A stretch of DNA of 64,000 nucleotides from Paracoccus luteus (GTDB lineage: Bacteria; Pseudomonadota; Alphaproteobacteria; Rhodobacterales; Rhodobacteraceae), in NCBI RefSeq assembly GCF_004522155.1, contig NZ_SDEA01000004.1, positions 245,214-309,213 on the forward strand, written 5' to 3'. A model generated the notes under the pieces. It was not told where the DNA came from. It searched no databases and worked only from the letters and a program-made list of their open reading frames with translations. Shown here piece after piece: positions 36,349 to 45,034 of the stretch; position 1 is the stretch's first letter; each line of letters opens with the position of its first letter. The translations under genes and the position numbers were made by a program.

Positions 36349-37641
36349 GTGGGACGACGACATTTGACCCTTCGACCAATCCGAGGACTACGCACGCTTG
36401 TGGGTTGCGTCCTTCCGGAGCGAAGATTGTTCATCCGGTCCGGCGACCATGTCCGGTTCGTTCGCCTGAGCCCCGGAAGGCAGGCCCTCGCCTGGGCTGG
36501 TGGAGCGTTTCTGGTGGCGTGGTGCCTGACGGTCACGTCAGTCCTGATCATGAACTCCATCGACTTCCTAACCATGCGCGAGCAGGCCAAGCGAGAGCAG
36601 GCGCTCTTTGAGGACCGCGCTCTCGCACTCGGCGGGGAGCGCGACCAGCAGGCGATGGAAGCACTCGCGGCCCAAGAGCGGTTTGCAGCCGCCACGGTGC
36701 AGATGTCGTCGATGCAGAGCGACCTGCTTGCGCTCGAGACCCGCCGCCGCGAGATGGAGAGCGAGTTGCAGGCGGCCCAGGCCACTCTGCGCCGTACGAT
36801 GGACGCGCGCGCTGCCGCAGTGTCTGCGTCGCAGGACCCGAGATCTGAGGAACTCGCCGCCACACTCGACCTACTGACCCTCGCCCTGACCGAAACGGTG
36901 GTCGAGCGTGATCAGGCCGCCACCAAGGCCAAGGAGGCCGTTCTTCTTGCCGGCGAGCTGGAGTTCGATCTGCGGCTGAGAAAATCCGAGAGTAATCGAA
37001 TCCTGCTGCAGATCGAGGAGGCTCTGATCGCCTCGGTGGAGCCGCTCGACGAGGTGCTCCGTGAGGCCGGACTGGACTCTGAGGCGGTACTCGCATCCGC
37101 TGGCGATGGTCACTCAGCCCCGAAGGAAGCCTTGGTTCCCCTTGCGGTCTCCACGAGGGGAATAGCCTCGCTGGATGACGAGACCGTGCGCGCGAACCGC
37201 ATTCTCGAGCGGCTCGACGAGCTCAGCCACTATCGCTTGGCCCTTGAATCGCTGCCGCTCGCCATGCCGGTCCAGGACGCCTTCCGGTACACCTCGCCCT
37301 TTGGCCGGCGCTGGGGGCAAATGCACAAAGGGGTCGACATGGCAGGGCCTGTCGGCACCCCCGTCTACGCCACGGCCGACGGGGTCGTCACCTTCGCCGG
37401 CTGGCAGAACGGCTACGGGCGGATCATCATCGTTCGCCACCCCTTCGGTCTGGAGACCCGCTACCCGCACCTCAACGCCATCCGCGTCGAGGTGGGCCAG
37501 GAAGTTGCGCGCGGCGAGCGGGTCGGCGACATGGGTAACTCGGGCCGCTCCACGGGATCCCACCTCCACTACGAGGTGCGCGTGAACGGTGAAGCGGTCG
37601 ATCCGATGGGCTACATTCGCGCCGGCCGGGACCTCCTCTGA
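36349..37641 (+). CDS. M23 family metallopeptidase (murein endopeptidase-like)
   Basis: An approximately 430-residue envelope protein: one membrane anchor (LAWAGGAFLVAWCLTVTSV), a coiled-coil region of about 170 residues rich in Glu, Gln and Ala, and a C-terminal M23 domain. Zinc ligands are seen in MHKGVDMAG and HLHYEVRV. Such proteins cut or regulate cutting of peptidoglycan cross-links. The start is uncertain: GTG at 36349 is used; TTG 36364 and GTG 36400 are close alternatives, and the reading frame is open further upstream. The coding region begins with LPERRLFIRSGDHVRFVRLS, conserved in Rhodobacteraceae homologues. Confidence 0.82.
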   Translation: MGRRHLTLRPIRGLRTLVGCVLPERRLFIRSGDHVRFVRLSPGRQALAWAGGAFLVAWCLTVTSVLIMNSIDFLTMREQAKREQALFEDRALALGGERDQQAMEALAAQERFAAATVQMSSMQSDLLALETRRREMESELQAAQATLRRTMDARAAAVSASQDPRSEELAATLDLLTLALTETVVERDQAATKAKEAVLLAGELEFDLRLRKSESNRILLQIEEALIASVEPLDEVLREAGLDSEAVLASAGDGHSAPKEALVPLAVSTRGIASLDDETVRANRILERLDELSHYRLALESLPLAMPVQDAFRYTSPFGRRWGQMHKGVDMAGPVGTPVYATADGVVTFAGWQNGYGRIIIVRHPFGLETRYPHLNAIRVEVGQEVARGERVGDMGNSGRSTGSHLHYEVRVNGEAVDPMGYIRAGRDLL

Positions 37642-37771
37642 GCGCGCCCGCGCGCGCCGGTAGCCGGGCTCTTGCTACGTCAGTGAGGCGAAGGGGCGTC
37701 GAACTGCACGTAGAGGTGCTCGACGATCTCGAACTGAAGGTCATGGAACTTGCTTGGGCCCGGTTCGCGGC

Positions 37772-37897
37772 ATGACGCGGGAACTGCACTGCCTGCAGTA
37801 CGGCGAGCCCGAAATCCAGTACGAGATTGTCCGCCGCCCGAGGAAGACACTGGAGATCGCTGGTGAGCCTGCTGCGACAACGTCGATCCGATCATGA
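37772..37897 (+). pseudogene. YgjP-like (M48-type, DUF45) metallopeptidase, N-terminal relic
   Basis: A 41-codon open frame reads MTRELHCLQYGEPEIQYEIV followed by RRPRKTLEIAGEPAA, close to the start of YgjP-type metallopeptidases (LQYG...I...V.RR.RKTLEI). The catalytic HExxH part is missing. The ATG overlaps the stop of another short open frame (37683-37775), unrecognised. The 37898-38034 stretch is open on the plus strand with sequence LRARLPERIRQTIWAPVKRV, which I do not recognise. Confidence 0.5.
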
Positions 37898-38002
37898 CCG
37901 AAGGTCATGCGCTCGTCCGCCGGCCGCCGTGCGATCTTGCGCGCGCGAAGGCGCTGAGGGCGAGGCTGCCCGAGAGGATTCGGCAGACAATCTGGGCGCC
38001 GG

Positions 38003-38089
38003 TCAAGCGCGTTGGCCCAGATAAGCAATGGTGACCCGCCGGTCGCGGGACGCGGGGCTGATATGGGCGTGGCCGTGATCGTGAGGCAT
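38003..38089 (-). pseudogene. CDF transporter, N-terminal relic
   Basis: A 28-codon frame begins MPHDHGHAHISPASRDRRVT, the His-rich start typical of CDF zinc transporters, then runs into a stop a few codons later. It lies 11 bases downstream of the intact CDF gene on the same strand. It is probably what is left of a second CDF gene after a deletion whose other edge is near 38030. Confidence 0.5.
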
Positions 38090-38100
38090 CGTCTTCTCTC

Positions 38101-38721
38101 TCAGGTCTCGGCGTCACCTTGATGGACCGCCTTGTGGTGCTCGCCATGCGCGTCGCGCAGGATTCCGATGCCGCCCCAAGCGGCGACGCCGGCGACGGCG
38201 ATACCGACCACCAGATCGGGCCAATTGCTGCCCAGCCACCAGACGAGACCGCCTGCGACGAGAATTCCGCCGTTTGAAATGAAGTCGTTGATACTGAAGG
38301 TGTTGGCCGCTCTGACATTCACGTCCGGATCCTCGAGTCGACCAAGAAGCCGGATGCAGATGCCATTCACGACCGCGGCAATGAGCGCCATGGAAATCAT
38401 GAGCGGGCCGAGCGGCTCGGAACCGGTGTAGTAGCGACGAACAGCATCGATCAGGATGCCAACCGCCAGAATCAGCAGCAGGCCCCCCGACAAGTTCGCG
38501 GCCCAACGCTTCCATTTGTCCGAACGAGACAGCGCGAAAAGGCTGATGGCGTAGACGAAGCTGTCGGAGGTGTTGTCCAGACCGTTGGCGATCAGCGCAC
38601 TGGAGTCGCCCAGTGCGCCGGTCGCGAAGAAGCCGAACGCAATGGCAACATTCAGCAGCAGAACCGTCCAGAGCGTACGGCGCTGACGTTCATCCGGATC
38701 CTTTGACAGTTTTCTGGACAT
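38101..38721 (-). CDS. Cation transporter, CDF superfamily (short form)
   Basis: A 206-residue membrane protein with five to six spans; it starts at 38721 (MSRKLSKDPDERQRRTLW) behind GGAGGCGA. SSALIANGLDNTSDSFVYAI and FSINDFISNGGILVAGGLVW contain the paired Asp/Asn metal positions of CDF spans 2 and 5. It lacks the usual C-terminal cytoplasmic metallochaperone domain and ends with a His-containing tail (DAHGEHHKAVHQG). The nearby MerR and zinc ATPase suggest a role in Zn/Cd export. Confidence 0.82.
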   Translation of the reverse strand: MSRKLSKDPDERQRRTLWTVLLLNVAIAFGFFATGALGDSSALIANGLDNTSDSFVYAISLFALSRSDKWKRWAANLSGGLLLILAVGILIDAVRRYYTGSEPLGPLMISMALIAAVVNGICIRLLGRLEDPDVNVRAANTFSINDFISNGGILVAGGLVWWLGSNWPDLVVGIAVAGVAAWGGIGILRDAHGEHHKAVHQGDAET

Positions 38722-38889
38722 CAGGTTCGCCTCCGTTCGTACTGGCCGGCGGATCAAGGCGGCTCCATCCACCCTGCAGGCGCAAACCACTCGATCCTCG
38801 CCGGAAAAGGGTAGCCCTTTGCCCAAGAATCGGTCGAGAGACAGTTTTGGTTCCTCTGGTCCCCAGAAGTTCGAGGGCGGCGCGTGGAT

Positions 38890-39186
38890 TTATGCCCAGC
38901 GCTGCGCGGGCCGGGCGGGTTCACGGCAGCGCCCGCAAGGCAGACGCGGCCGCCTGTCACGTCCGGGCGATCGGGTCGCTCGGCCAGCCACGTCCAGAGG
39001 ATCGACGCCACGATGCAGACGCTTCGGAGTCGATCTGCGCCAGGAACCGGCCGAAGGCGATCAGGCTCGCCACGCCCGGCCCGAGCGAAGCCGCGGAGGC
39101 GCCGAGGCGCCACAATGGCGAAACAGCCCGCGATCTCGCGCCAAAGCCGCGGCGGCATAGATCGTCAAGGTCGGCAGCGCCGTCAT
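38890..39186 (-). pseudogene. YnfA family (UPF0060) small membrane protein, degenerate
   Basis: The minus strand starts with ATG at 39186 and reads MTALPTLTIYAAAALA, then needs frame changes to give EIAGCFA, LGPGVASLIAF, FLAQIDSEA, VASILWTWLAERPDRPDV and VCLAGAAV. These pieces line up in order with YnfA proteins (EIAGCFAFWAWLRL...LAPGMASL...VDSEAAG...). At least two frameshifts and a small deletion are needed, so it cannot make the protein. Its ATG overlaps the merR stop (ATGA): it was once cotranscribed with merR. Confidence 0.75.
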
Positions 39187-39620
39187 TCAGCCGCCGCCGT
39201 CGGCACGTCGTGGTCATGTGCGCAGTGGGAATGGTCGCTCAGCGACTCGATTACGCGGCAGTCGGCGATGGTCCCTTGTGCGCATTGCCGGATCATCCGC
39301 TCCAGCTCGGCTTCCAGCGCCGTCAGCTGCGCGATCCGGGCCTTCACCGCAGCGAGTTGCTCCTTCGCGATGATGTCGGCGGCTGCGCAGGATTGGTCGG
39401 GCTGGTCGGAGAGGCTCAGAAGGTCGCGGATGGCGTCCAGCGGAAACCCGAGTTCGCGCGCGTGGCGAATGAAAGCCAGCCGATCCTGTGCGGACTTTCC
39501 GTATAGACGCTGGTTGCCGGCGCTGCGCTCCGGCTCGGGCAGGAGGCCGATCTGCTCGTAGTAGCGGATGGTCGGCACCTTCACCCCGGCCGCCTCACCC
39601 AGTTTTCCGATGGTGAGCAT
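39183..39620 (-). CDS. MerR family regulator, ZntR/CadR type
   Basis: A 145-residue metal-sensing activator. The N-terminal winged helix is MLTIGKLGEAAGVKVPTIRY followed by YEQIGLLPEPERS. Metal ligands are likely Cys in QSCAAADI, Cys in IADCRVIE and the His/Cys-rich tail SDHSHCAHDHD, a pattern of Zn/Cd/Pb sensors rather than CueR. It is divergent from the P-type ATPase gene across an operator of MerR type, so it should activate that gene when metal is present. Confidence 0.92.
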   Translation of the reverse strand: MLTIGKLGEAAGVKVPTIRYYEQIGLLPEPERSAGNQRLYGKSAQDRLAFIRHARELGFPLDAIRDLLSLSDQPDQSCAAADIIAKEQLAAVKARIAQLTALEAELERMIRQCAQGTIADCRVIESLSDHSHCAHDHDVPTAAAE

Positions 39621-39631
39621 CAGATTCCCTC

Positions 39632-39660
39632 TTGAAGCTACAGTAGCTAGAGACATTAAG
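39632..39660 (+). promoter_or_regulatory. MerR-type promoter of the Zn/Cd ATPase operon
   Basis: A -35 element TTGAAG (39632-39637) and a weak -10 (ATTAAG, 39655-39660) flank a perfect dyad AGCTAC-A-GTAGCT (39636-39648). The dyad between the promoter elements is the MerR arrangement, and the operator is 15 bases upstream of the merR start on the other strand. Confidence 0.75.
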
Positions 39661-39708
39661 TTCCCGATTCGATGAAGGCAACTGCCCGATCGGGGCGAAG
39701 GAAAGACG

Positions 39709-41937
39709 ATGACGGGAACCGACGTGGAAACAGCGACGGCCTGCGACTGGACCGTTTCGGGCATGGATTGCGGCTCCTGCGCGACCAAGATCAAGGATGC
39801 GGTCGGGCGCCTCCCCGGCGTCAGCGGCGTGGAGGTCGGCATCATGTCCGAGCGTCTGCGCCTGACCCTGGACGAGGCGCAGACCGGCCGCGACAAGGTT
39901 GAAAAGACGGTCCGGGCCCTTGGATACGGCATCGCACCACGCGCCGCGGCGGCCAAGAACGAGTTTGTGATGCCCGGCGGCCCGAAGGCCGGCACGGCCG
40001 CGACACGAGACGAAAGCGGCCACGGCAGCCCCAGCCATGTCCATGACGACCCGGCAGACCGCGGCAAGCGCTGGTATCAGACGGGCAAGGGCAAGCTCGT
40101 CATCTTTACCGCTCTCCTACTGGCGGTGGCCTGGGGCATAGAGTTGCTGGCGCCTCAGTTCGGCAAGTGGGCCTTTGTCGCCGCCTGCCTGATCGGCGTG
40201 GCACCGGTGGCGCAACGCGCCTTTGCCGCCCTGCGGCTGGGCCAACCGTTCACCATCGAAAGCCTGATGACCGTGGCTGCCATCGGCGCCCTTTTCATCG
40301 ACGCGGCCGAGGAGGCGGCACTGGTCGTGTTCCTGTTCGCGGTCGGCGAGGTTCTGGAAGGTGTCGCGGCGGGCAAGGCCCGGGACGGCATTCGGGCTCT
40401 GGCCAATCTGGTGCCGAAGACCGCATTTCTTGAACTGAATGGCGTCACGAAAGAGGTTCCGGCCGCCAGCCTGCGGGTCGGGCAGTTCGTGCTCGTCCGC
40501 CCCGGCGACCGCGTCCCGGCGGATGGCGAGATCGCCAAGGGCACATCCGGCATCGACGAAAGCCCGGTCACCGGCGAGAGCATGCCGAAAACGCGGGGGC
40601 CGGGCGATCCGGTCTTTGCCGGGTCGATCAACACCGAGGCCGTGCTGCGCGTAATGGTCACGAAGGCGGCCGAGGACAACACCATCGCCCGCATCATCCG
40701 TCTGGTCGAAGAAGCCGAGGAGGCCCGCGCGCCGACCGAACGCTTCATCGACCGCTTCAGCCGCTGGTACATGCCCGCCATCGTCACCGTGGCGGCGCTG
40801 GTCGTGCTGGTGCCGCCGCTGGCCTTCGCTCAGCCTTGGGATACCTGGATTTATCGTGGCCTTGCGCTTCTGCTGATCGGCTGCCCCTGCGCGCTGGTCA
40901 TCTCGGTTCCGGCCTCAATCGCCTCGGCGCTATCCACCGGCGCGCGGCGCGGCTTGCTGATGAAGGGTGGCGCGGTGATCGAGGCGGCCTCGAAGGTCAG
41001 CCGCATCGCCTTCGACAAGACCGGCACCCTGACCCACGGGCGGCCGATGGTTACCGATATCGTGACCTTCGGCGCCACCACCGAGGCCGAGCTTCTGGCC
41101 GTGGCGGCGGGCGTCGAGACCGGATCCAGCCATCCGCTGGCCATCGCCATCCTGAACAAGGCCACGGAAGCGGGCGTTGCAGCCCTGCCGTCGCGCGATG
41201 CCAGGGCGCTGATGGGCAAGGGCGTGATCGCGACAGTCGGGGACGCAGCGGCCTGGGTGACCTCCCCCCGCCATGCGATGGAGAACGGCGGCCTCGACGA
41301 TCCTGGCCTGCGCCAGGCCACCGTCTTCGAAGAAGAGGGCAAGACCGCCGTTGCGGTGTTCCGTGAAAAGACCCCGCTCGGCCTGATCGCCATGCGCGAC
41401 GAACCCCGCAAGGACGCGGCCGAGGCGGTCCGGCAGCTCAAGGACATGGGTGTCGCCCCGGTCATCCTGACCGGAGACAATCCGCGCACGGCCGCTGCCA
41501 TTGCCGGGGGCCTCGGCATGGAGTTCCAGGCCGACATGATGCCCGAGGACAAGCTCACGGCGATCCGCGACATGAGCGAGCACGGTGGCGTGATGATGAT
41601 CGGCGACGGGATCAACGACGCCCCCGCGCTGAAACAGGCGGATGTCGGCGTGGCTATGGGGTCAGGAACCGACGTGGCCTTGGAAACCGCCGATGCGGCG
41701 ATCCTTCGCGACCGGGTGATCGATATCCCGGCGATGATCCGGCTCGCCCGTGCGGCAATGGCCAACGTCCGGCAGAACGTGGCGATCGCGCTCGGCCTCA
41801 AGGCGGTGTTTCTGGTGACGACCATCCTCGGGATCACCGGGCTCTGGATTGCCATCCTCGCCGATACCGGCGCAACGGTGCTGGTCACGCTCAATGCGCT
41901 GCGGCTTCTCGCTTTCAAGCCCGAACGCGAGGCATGA
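39709..41937 (+). CDS. zntA: Zinc/cadmium/lead-translocating P1B-type ATPase
   Basis: A 742-residue efflux ATPase. The N-terminal heavy-metal domain has GMDCGSC (Cys21, Cys24), and a His-containing linker HGSPSHVHDD. The membrane site is CPC at 392-394 (GCPCALVISVPASIAS), typical of Zn/Cd/Pb pumps rather than copper pumps, which have [10 protein letters not shown]. The phosphorylation site is Asp436 (DKTGTLT), then SSHPLAIAI and GDGINDAPAL. ATG at 39709 follows GGAAAGAC. It heads a tightly packed operon with ICMT-like, lspA, dsbB and dsbA genes. Confidence 0.93.
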   Translation: MTGTDVETATACDWTVSGMDCGSCATKIKDAVGRLPGVSGVEVGIMSERLRLTLDEAQTGRDKVEKTVRALGYGIAPRAAAAKNEFVMPGGPKAGTAATRDESGHGSPSHVHDDPADRGKRWYQTGKGKLVIFTALLLAVAWGIELLAPQFGKWAFVAACLIGVAPVAQRAFAALRLGQPFTIESLMTVAAIGALFIDAAEEAALVVFLFAVGEVLEGVAAGKARDGIRALANLVPKTAFLELNGVTKEVPAASLRVGQFVLVRPGDRVPADGEIAKGTSGIDESPVTGESMPKTRGPGDPVFAGSINTEAVLRVMVTKAAEDNTIARIIRLVEEAEEARAPTERFIDRFSRWYMPAIVTVAALVVLVPPLAFAQPWDTWIYRGLALLLIGCPCALVISVPASIASALSTGARRGLLMKGGAVIEAASKVSRIAFDKTGTLTHGRPMVTDIVTFGATTEAELLAVAAGVETGSSHPLAIAILNKATEAGVAALPSRDARALMGKGVIATVGDAAAWVTSPRHAMENGGLDDPGLRQATVFEEEGKTAVAVFREKTPLGLIAMRDEPRKDAAEAVRQLKDMGVAPVILTGDNPRTAAAIAGGLGMEFQADMMPEDKLTAIRDMSEHGGVMMIGDGINDAPALKQADVGVAMGSGTDVALETADAAILRDRVIDIPAMIRLARAAMANVRQNVAIALGLKAVFLVTTILGITGLWIAILADTGATVLVTLNALRLLAFKPEREA

Positions 41938-41940
41938 CGC

Positions 41941-42564
41941 ATGATCTCCGGCTTTGGCTGGGCCGTCCTGGTCCTGATCTTCGGCTATCTGGCGCTGTTC
42001 CTCTGGGGCATCGCCATCGCGGCAGATGCATCTGGCCGCTCTGTCTGGATTTTCGGGCGGGCGTCCGGACGCGACCGCTGGGCGGCCTTCGGCTTTCGTG
42101 CGGCCTTCGTCGTCGCCTTGTTCGGGCCACTCTTCTGGCTGGCCTGGCCGATCCTGCACAAGGCCGACCCGCTCTGGACCGAGGGAGAGGTGGCTGCGCT
42201 TGGTGCGGTTGGCGTGTTCCTCGCCGGGGTCGGCGCGATGGTGGCTTTTGCCGCGCAGATGTCGATGGGCACATCGTGGCGCGTCGGGGTCGCAAGCGAT
42301 GCCACGGGCGATCTCGTCTCGGGCGGGCTTTACCGGTTCAGCCGCAATCCGACCTTCCTCGGGCAGTTCGCGCTGCTTGCGGGCGTCGGCTTCGCAATCC
42401 CTTCACTCCCGACGATCCTTGCGCCGCTGCTCTTCCTCGGATCGGCCTCCTTGCAGATCCGGTCCGAGGAAGCTGTCCTGCGCCAGTCCCTTGGCGCGGA
42501 GTATGAGCGCTACGCGGCTTCAGTCCCGCGCTGGATCGGCTTGCGCCGCAGGAGCGTCAAATGA
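41941..42564 (+). CDS. Isoprenylcysteine carboxyl methyltransferase-like membrane protein
   Basis: A 207-residue protein with four to five membrane spans. The C-terminal region LVSGGLYRFSRNPTFLGQFA and EEAVLRQSLGAEYERYAASVPR is the ICMT/PEMT (phospholipid methyltransferase-like) core that binds SAM. Bacterial members of this family occur regularly with metal ATPases; their substrate is unknown. It starts 3 bases after zntA and overlaps lspA by 4 bases. Confidence 0.82.
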   Translation: MISGFGWAVLVLIFGYLALFLWGIAIAADASGRSVWIFGRASGRDRWAAFGFRAAFVVALFGPLFWLAWPILHKADPLWTEGEVAALGAVGVFLAGVGAMVAFAAQMSMGTSWRVGVASDATGDLVSGGLYRFSRNPTFLGQFALLAGVGFAIPSLPTILAPLLFLGSASLQIRSEEAVLRQSLGAEYERYAASVPRWIGLRRRSVK

Positions 42565-43046
42565 GCACCCGGCTGATCGTTGCCCTGATCGGTATCACCA
42601 CGCTGGCCGATCAACTGACGAAGGCGGCGGCGCTGGCGCTGCTCTCTCGCGACGAGACGGTTCCCGTTCTTCCCGGCTTCAGCCTGACGCTCGGCTTCAA
42701 CGAGGGATCGAGCTTCGGCATGCTGTCGGACGTAATGGCGGGCAAGCCACTGCTGATGGCGGCCCTGACAGGATTTCTGACCCTGATCTTCGCCGTCATG
42801 GCAGTCCGGGCGCCGCGCCCGTTCGAGCGGGCCGGTCTTGCGCTGGTCGTTGGCGGTGCGCTTGGCAACATCATCGACCGGCTGCGGCAGGGCGCCGTGA
42901 CCGACTTCCTCGACCTCTATTGGCGCGACTGGCATTGGCCCACGTTCAACGTCGCGGATATTGCCATCACGCTTGGCGCGGTGTGCATCCTCGCAGCCTC
43001 TCTTCCCGCACGCCGTCGCAAGGAGCCTGTTCTTGACCAACACTGA
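42561..43046 (+). CDS. lspA: Lipoprotein signal peptidase (signal peptidase II)
   Basis: A 161-residue inner-membrane aspartyl protease with four spans. The catalytic aspartates are in GAVTDFLDLYW (Asp115) and FNVADIAI (Asp133); GNIIDRLRQG is conserved. LspA removes signal peptides of prolipoproteins. A second copy of this housekeeping gene is common in metal-resistance islands and the chromosomal copy would be elsewhere. ATGA overlap with the upstream gene. Confidence 0.92.
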   Translation: MSTRLIVALIGITTLADQLTKAAALALLSRDETVPVLPGFSLTLGFNEGSSFGMLSDVMAGKPLLMAALTGFLTLIFAVMAVRAPRPFERAGLALVVGGALGNIIDRLRQGAVTDFLDLYWRDWHWPTFNVADIAITLGAVCILAASLPARRRKEPVLDQH

Positions 43047-43470
43047 CGTACAGAGCCTGTCCCACGACGACTTGCACCTTACGGCCGCATTCCTGATCGC
43101 GCTGGCGGCAACACTTGGCGCGCTCTTCATCGGCGAGGTGCTGGGACAGACGCCCTGCACGCTCTGCTGGTATCAGCGCATCGCCATGTTCCCGCTGGTG
43201 CCGATCCTTGGCCTGTCGCTGTGGCGAAGCGACGGCATGGCCCGCCCATACGCCCTGCCGCTGGCGCTGGCGGGTCTGGCGTTGGCCGCCTGGCATTCCG
43301 GGCTTTACATGGGGCTAATCCCGCAGGACATCGCACCCTGCACCAAGGATGGCCCGTCCTGCTCTGGTCCGGCGCAGATCATTCTGGGCCTGCCTATTCC
43401 CTACCTGTCGCTGGCAGCCTTTGCCGCGATCCTTGCCTGTCTCATCTTGCCCAAAGGAAACCGCATATGA
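43033..43470 (+). CDS. dsbB: Disulfide bond formation protein B family
   Basis: A 145-residue four-span membrane protein with the quinone-coupled cysteine pair C42-x2-C45 (TPCTLCWYQRI) and the periplasmic loop Cys103 and Cys110 (IAPCTKDGPSCSG). The start is TTG at 43033 behind AAGGAG, overlapping lspA by 14 bases; no ATG fits. DsbB reoxidises the DsbA-type partner encoded next. Confidence 0.88.
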   Translation: MTNTDVQSLSHDDLHLTAAFLIALAATLGALFIGEVLGQTPCTLCWYQRIAMFPLVPILGLSLWRSDGMARPYALPLALAGLALAAWHSGLYMGLIPQDIAPCTKDGPSCSGPAQIILGLPIPYLSLAAFAAILACLILPKGNRI

Positions 43471-44126
43471 ACCGCCGCACTCTCTTGATCGGGGCTCCGG
43501 CTCTTGGGCTTGTCGCATTCGGCGGCGGTGCGTCCATCCTGAACCGCCAGCGTCAGGCCGAGGCCGAAGCGCTCGCTGCCGCCACCCCCGCGGTGGATCC
43601 ATCCCTTCTGATCCGCGCCCATTCCCCCAGCTTCGGCCCCGAGGATGCTCCGGTTACCTTGGTCGAGTTCTTCGACCCCTCCTGCGAAGCCTGCCGAGCC
43701 TATCATCCGGTGGTGCAGGAAATCCGGCGGCAGTTCCCGAAGCAGGTCCGGGTCGTGCTGCGCTACACGGTGTTCCACGAAGGCTCGGACGAAGCGGTGC
43801 GCATCCTCGAAACCGCGCGGATGCAGGACAAGCTCGAACCGGTGCTTGATGCGCTGCTGGAGCGGCAACCCCAGTGGGCAGTGCATGGCATGCCGAGACT
43901 GGACGTGGCCTGGCAGGTCGCGGGAGCTGCTGGCCTCGACCTCGAGCGGGCCGAAAGCGACAGGCTGTTTCCGGGGATCACCGGCATCCTCAATCAGGAC
44001 ATGGCCGATATTGAAGCCCTCGGCGTCGGCCAGACGCCGACGTTCTTTCTGAACGGCACGCGACTGGAAAACTTCAGCGCGGAAAGCCTTGTCGCCGCTG
44101 TGCGATCTGCCGTGGAGAATGCCTGA
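43467..44126 (+). CDS. DsbA family periplasmic thiol:disulfide oxidoreductase
   Basis: A 219-residue protein with an N-terminal signal or anchor (RRTLLIGAPALGLVAFGGGAS) and a thioredoxin fold. The active site is CEAC at 73-76 (FFDPSCEACRAYHP) and the cis-Pro loop is GQTPTFFLNG. It is the substrate-binding partner of the DsbB just upstream, whose stop it overlaps by 4 bases. It is the last gene of the zntA operon. Confidence 0.9.
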   Translation: MNRRTLLIGAPALGLVAFGGGASILNRQRQAEAEALAAATPAVDPSLLIRAHSPSFGPEDAPVTLVEFFDPSCEACRAYHPVVQEIRRQFPKQVRVVLRYTVFHEGSDEAVRILETARMQDKLEPVLDALLERQPQWAVHGMPRLDVAWQVAGAAGLDLERAESDRLFPGITGILNQDMADIEALGVGQTPTFFLNGTRLENFSAESLVAAVRSAVENA

Positions 44127-44135
44127 ACGGAAGGC

Positions 44136-44284
44136 TCAGGAACGGTCGGCAAAGGCCGCGAACAAGGCGAGCGTTCGCTCGCTCACGTGATGCTCGATCC
44201 CTTCGGCATCGCGCTCGGCTGTCTCGGGATCAAGACCAAGACTGAGCAGGAACCGCAACACGATCTCGTGCCGCTGTTGTCTGG
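44136..44284 (-). pseudogene. MntR/DtxR-type manganese regulator, C-terminal relic
   Basis: The minus-strand frame ending at 44136 reads RQQRHEIVLRFLLSLGLDPE, then TAERDAEGIEHHVSERTL, which matches the metal-binding C-terminus of MntR-type DtxR regulators (AEGIEHHVS). The DNA-binding N-terminus is absent; homology stops where the truncated ZIP gene begins, so a deletion joined the two. Confidence 0.65.
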
Positions 44285-44806
44285 CTGACGGCCTTGGCGT
44301 GCTTTCTGCTGCTGATGGCGATCGGACGCTGGCGCGGCCAACCGGAGGGTCTGGCGCTCGCCTTCTACATCGCCCTCGGGATCGGGTTGCACAACTTTGG
44401 CGAGGGGCTGGCGATCGGGGGCGCCTTTGCCGCCGGATCGGCGGGGCTTGGCACGTTCCTCGTCCTCGGCTTTGCGCTGCACAATGTGACCGAGGGGATC
44501 GGCATTGCAGCGCCGATGCTGCGGATTCGACCGCCGCTCTGGACCTTCGCAGCCCTGACGCTTCTGGCTGGCGGCCCGGCCGTGCTGGGAATGTGGACGG
44601 GCAGTCTGGCCTATGCGCCGCAATGGTCGGCCTTGGCGCTGGCGGTCGGGGCCGGTGCGATCCTGCAGGTCATGGTCGAGGTCAGCGCCTACCTGATGCG
44701 TCAGAACAGCGACCGGCAAGCGGCACTGTTTTCCCCCGCCGTTCTTGGCGGATTTCTTGGCGGGCTCGCCTTCATGTACGCGACGGCGGCGCTGATCAAG
44801 GTGTGA
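44282..44806 (+). pseudogene. ZIP family metal permease, N-terminally truncated
   Basis: About 175 codons of a ZIP-type transporter: LALAFYIALGIGLHNFGEGL and LGFALHNVTEGIGIAAPMLR are the two metal-site motifs, followed by spans to the natural C-terminus. Roughly the first 100 residues are missing; the frame begins WLTALACFLLLMAIGRWRG, preceded by antisense mntR. A TTG at 44294 could start a 170-residue product, but this would lack the first membrane spans. Zinc or iron uptake by the parent gene is likely, and its loss would favour metal resistance. Confidence 0.7.
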
Positions 44807-45034
44807 CCCGGACCATTCCCCGGCGTCGGATCATGGCGAGATCCGGCACACCGGCTTTTGCCGGGCGCAATCCGCGCGCTTGTCGCTGACACAATCGTCG
44901 CCGTGAACATGAGCTTTCTGCGCAGCGTTCTGCTCCGCCGACGGCTCACCGTTGTGTGACGACAGGAGTTCGCTCTTGAACCTCAAGTCACTGGAGGCTT
45001 TAGGGAGGACGCAAGAAGAGGAGTGACGGATCGG

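Noticed and set aside
38819..39561. Plus-strand ORFs across merR and ynfA
   Set aside because: They are antisense to a clear MerR gene and to ordered YnfA fragments.
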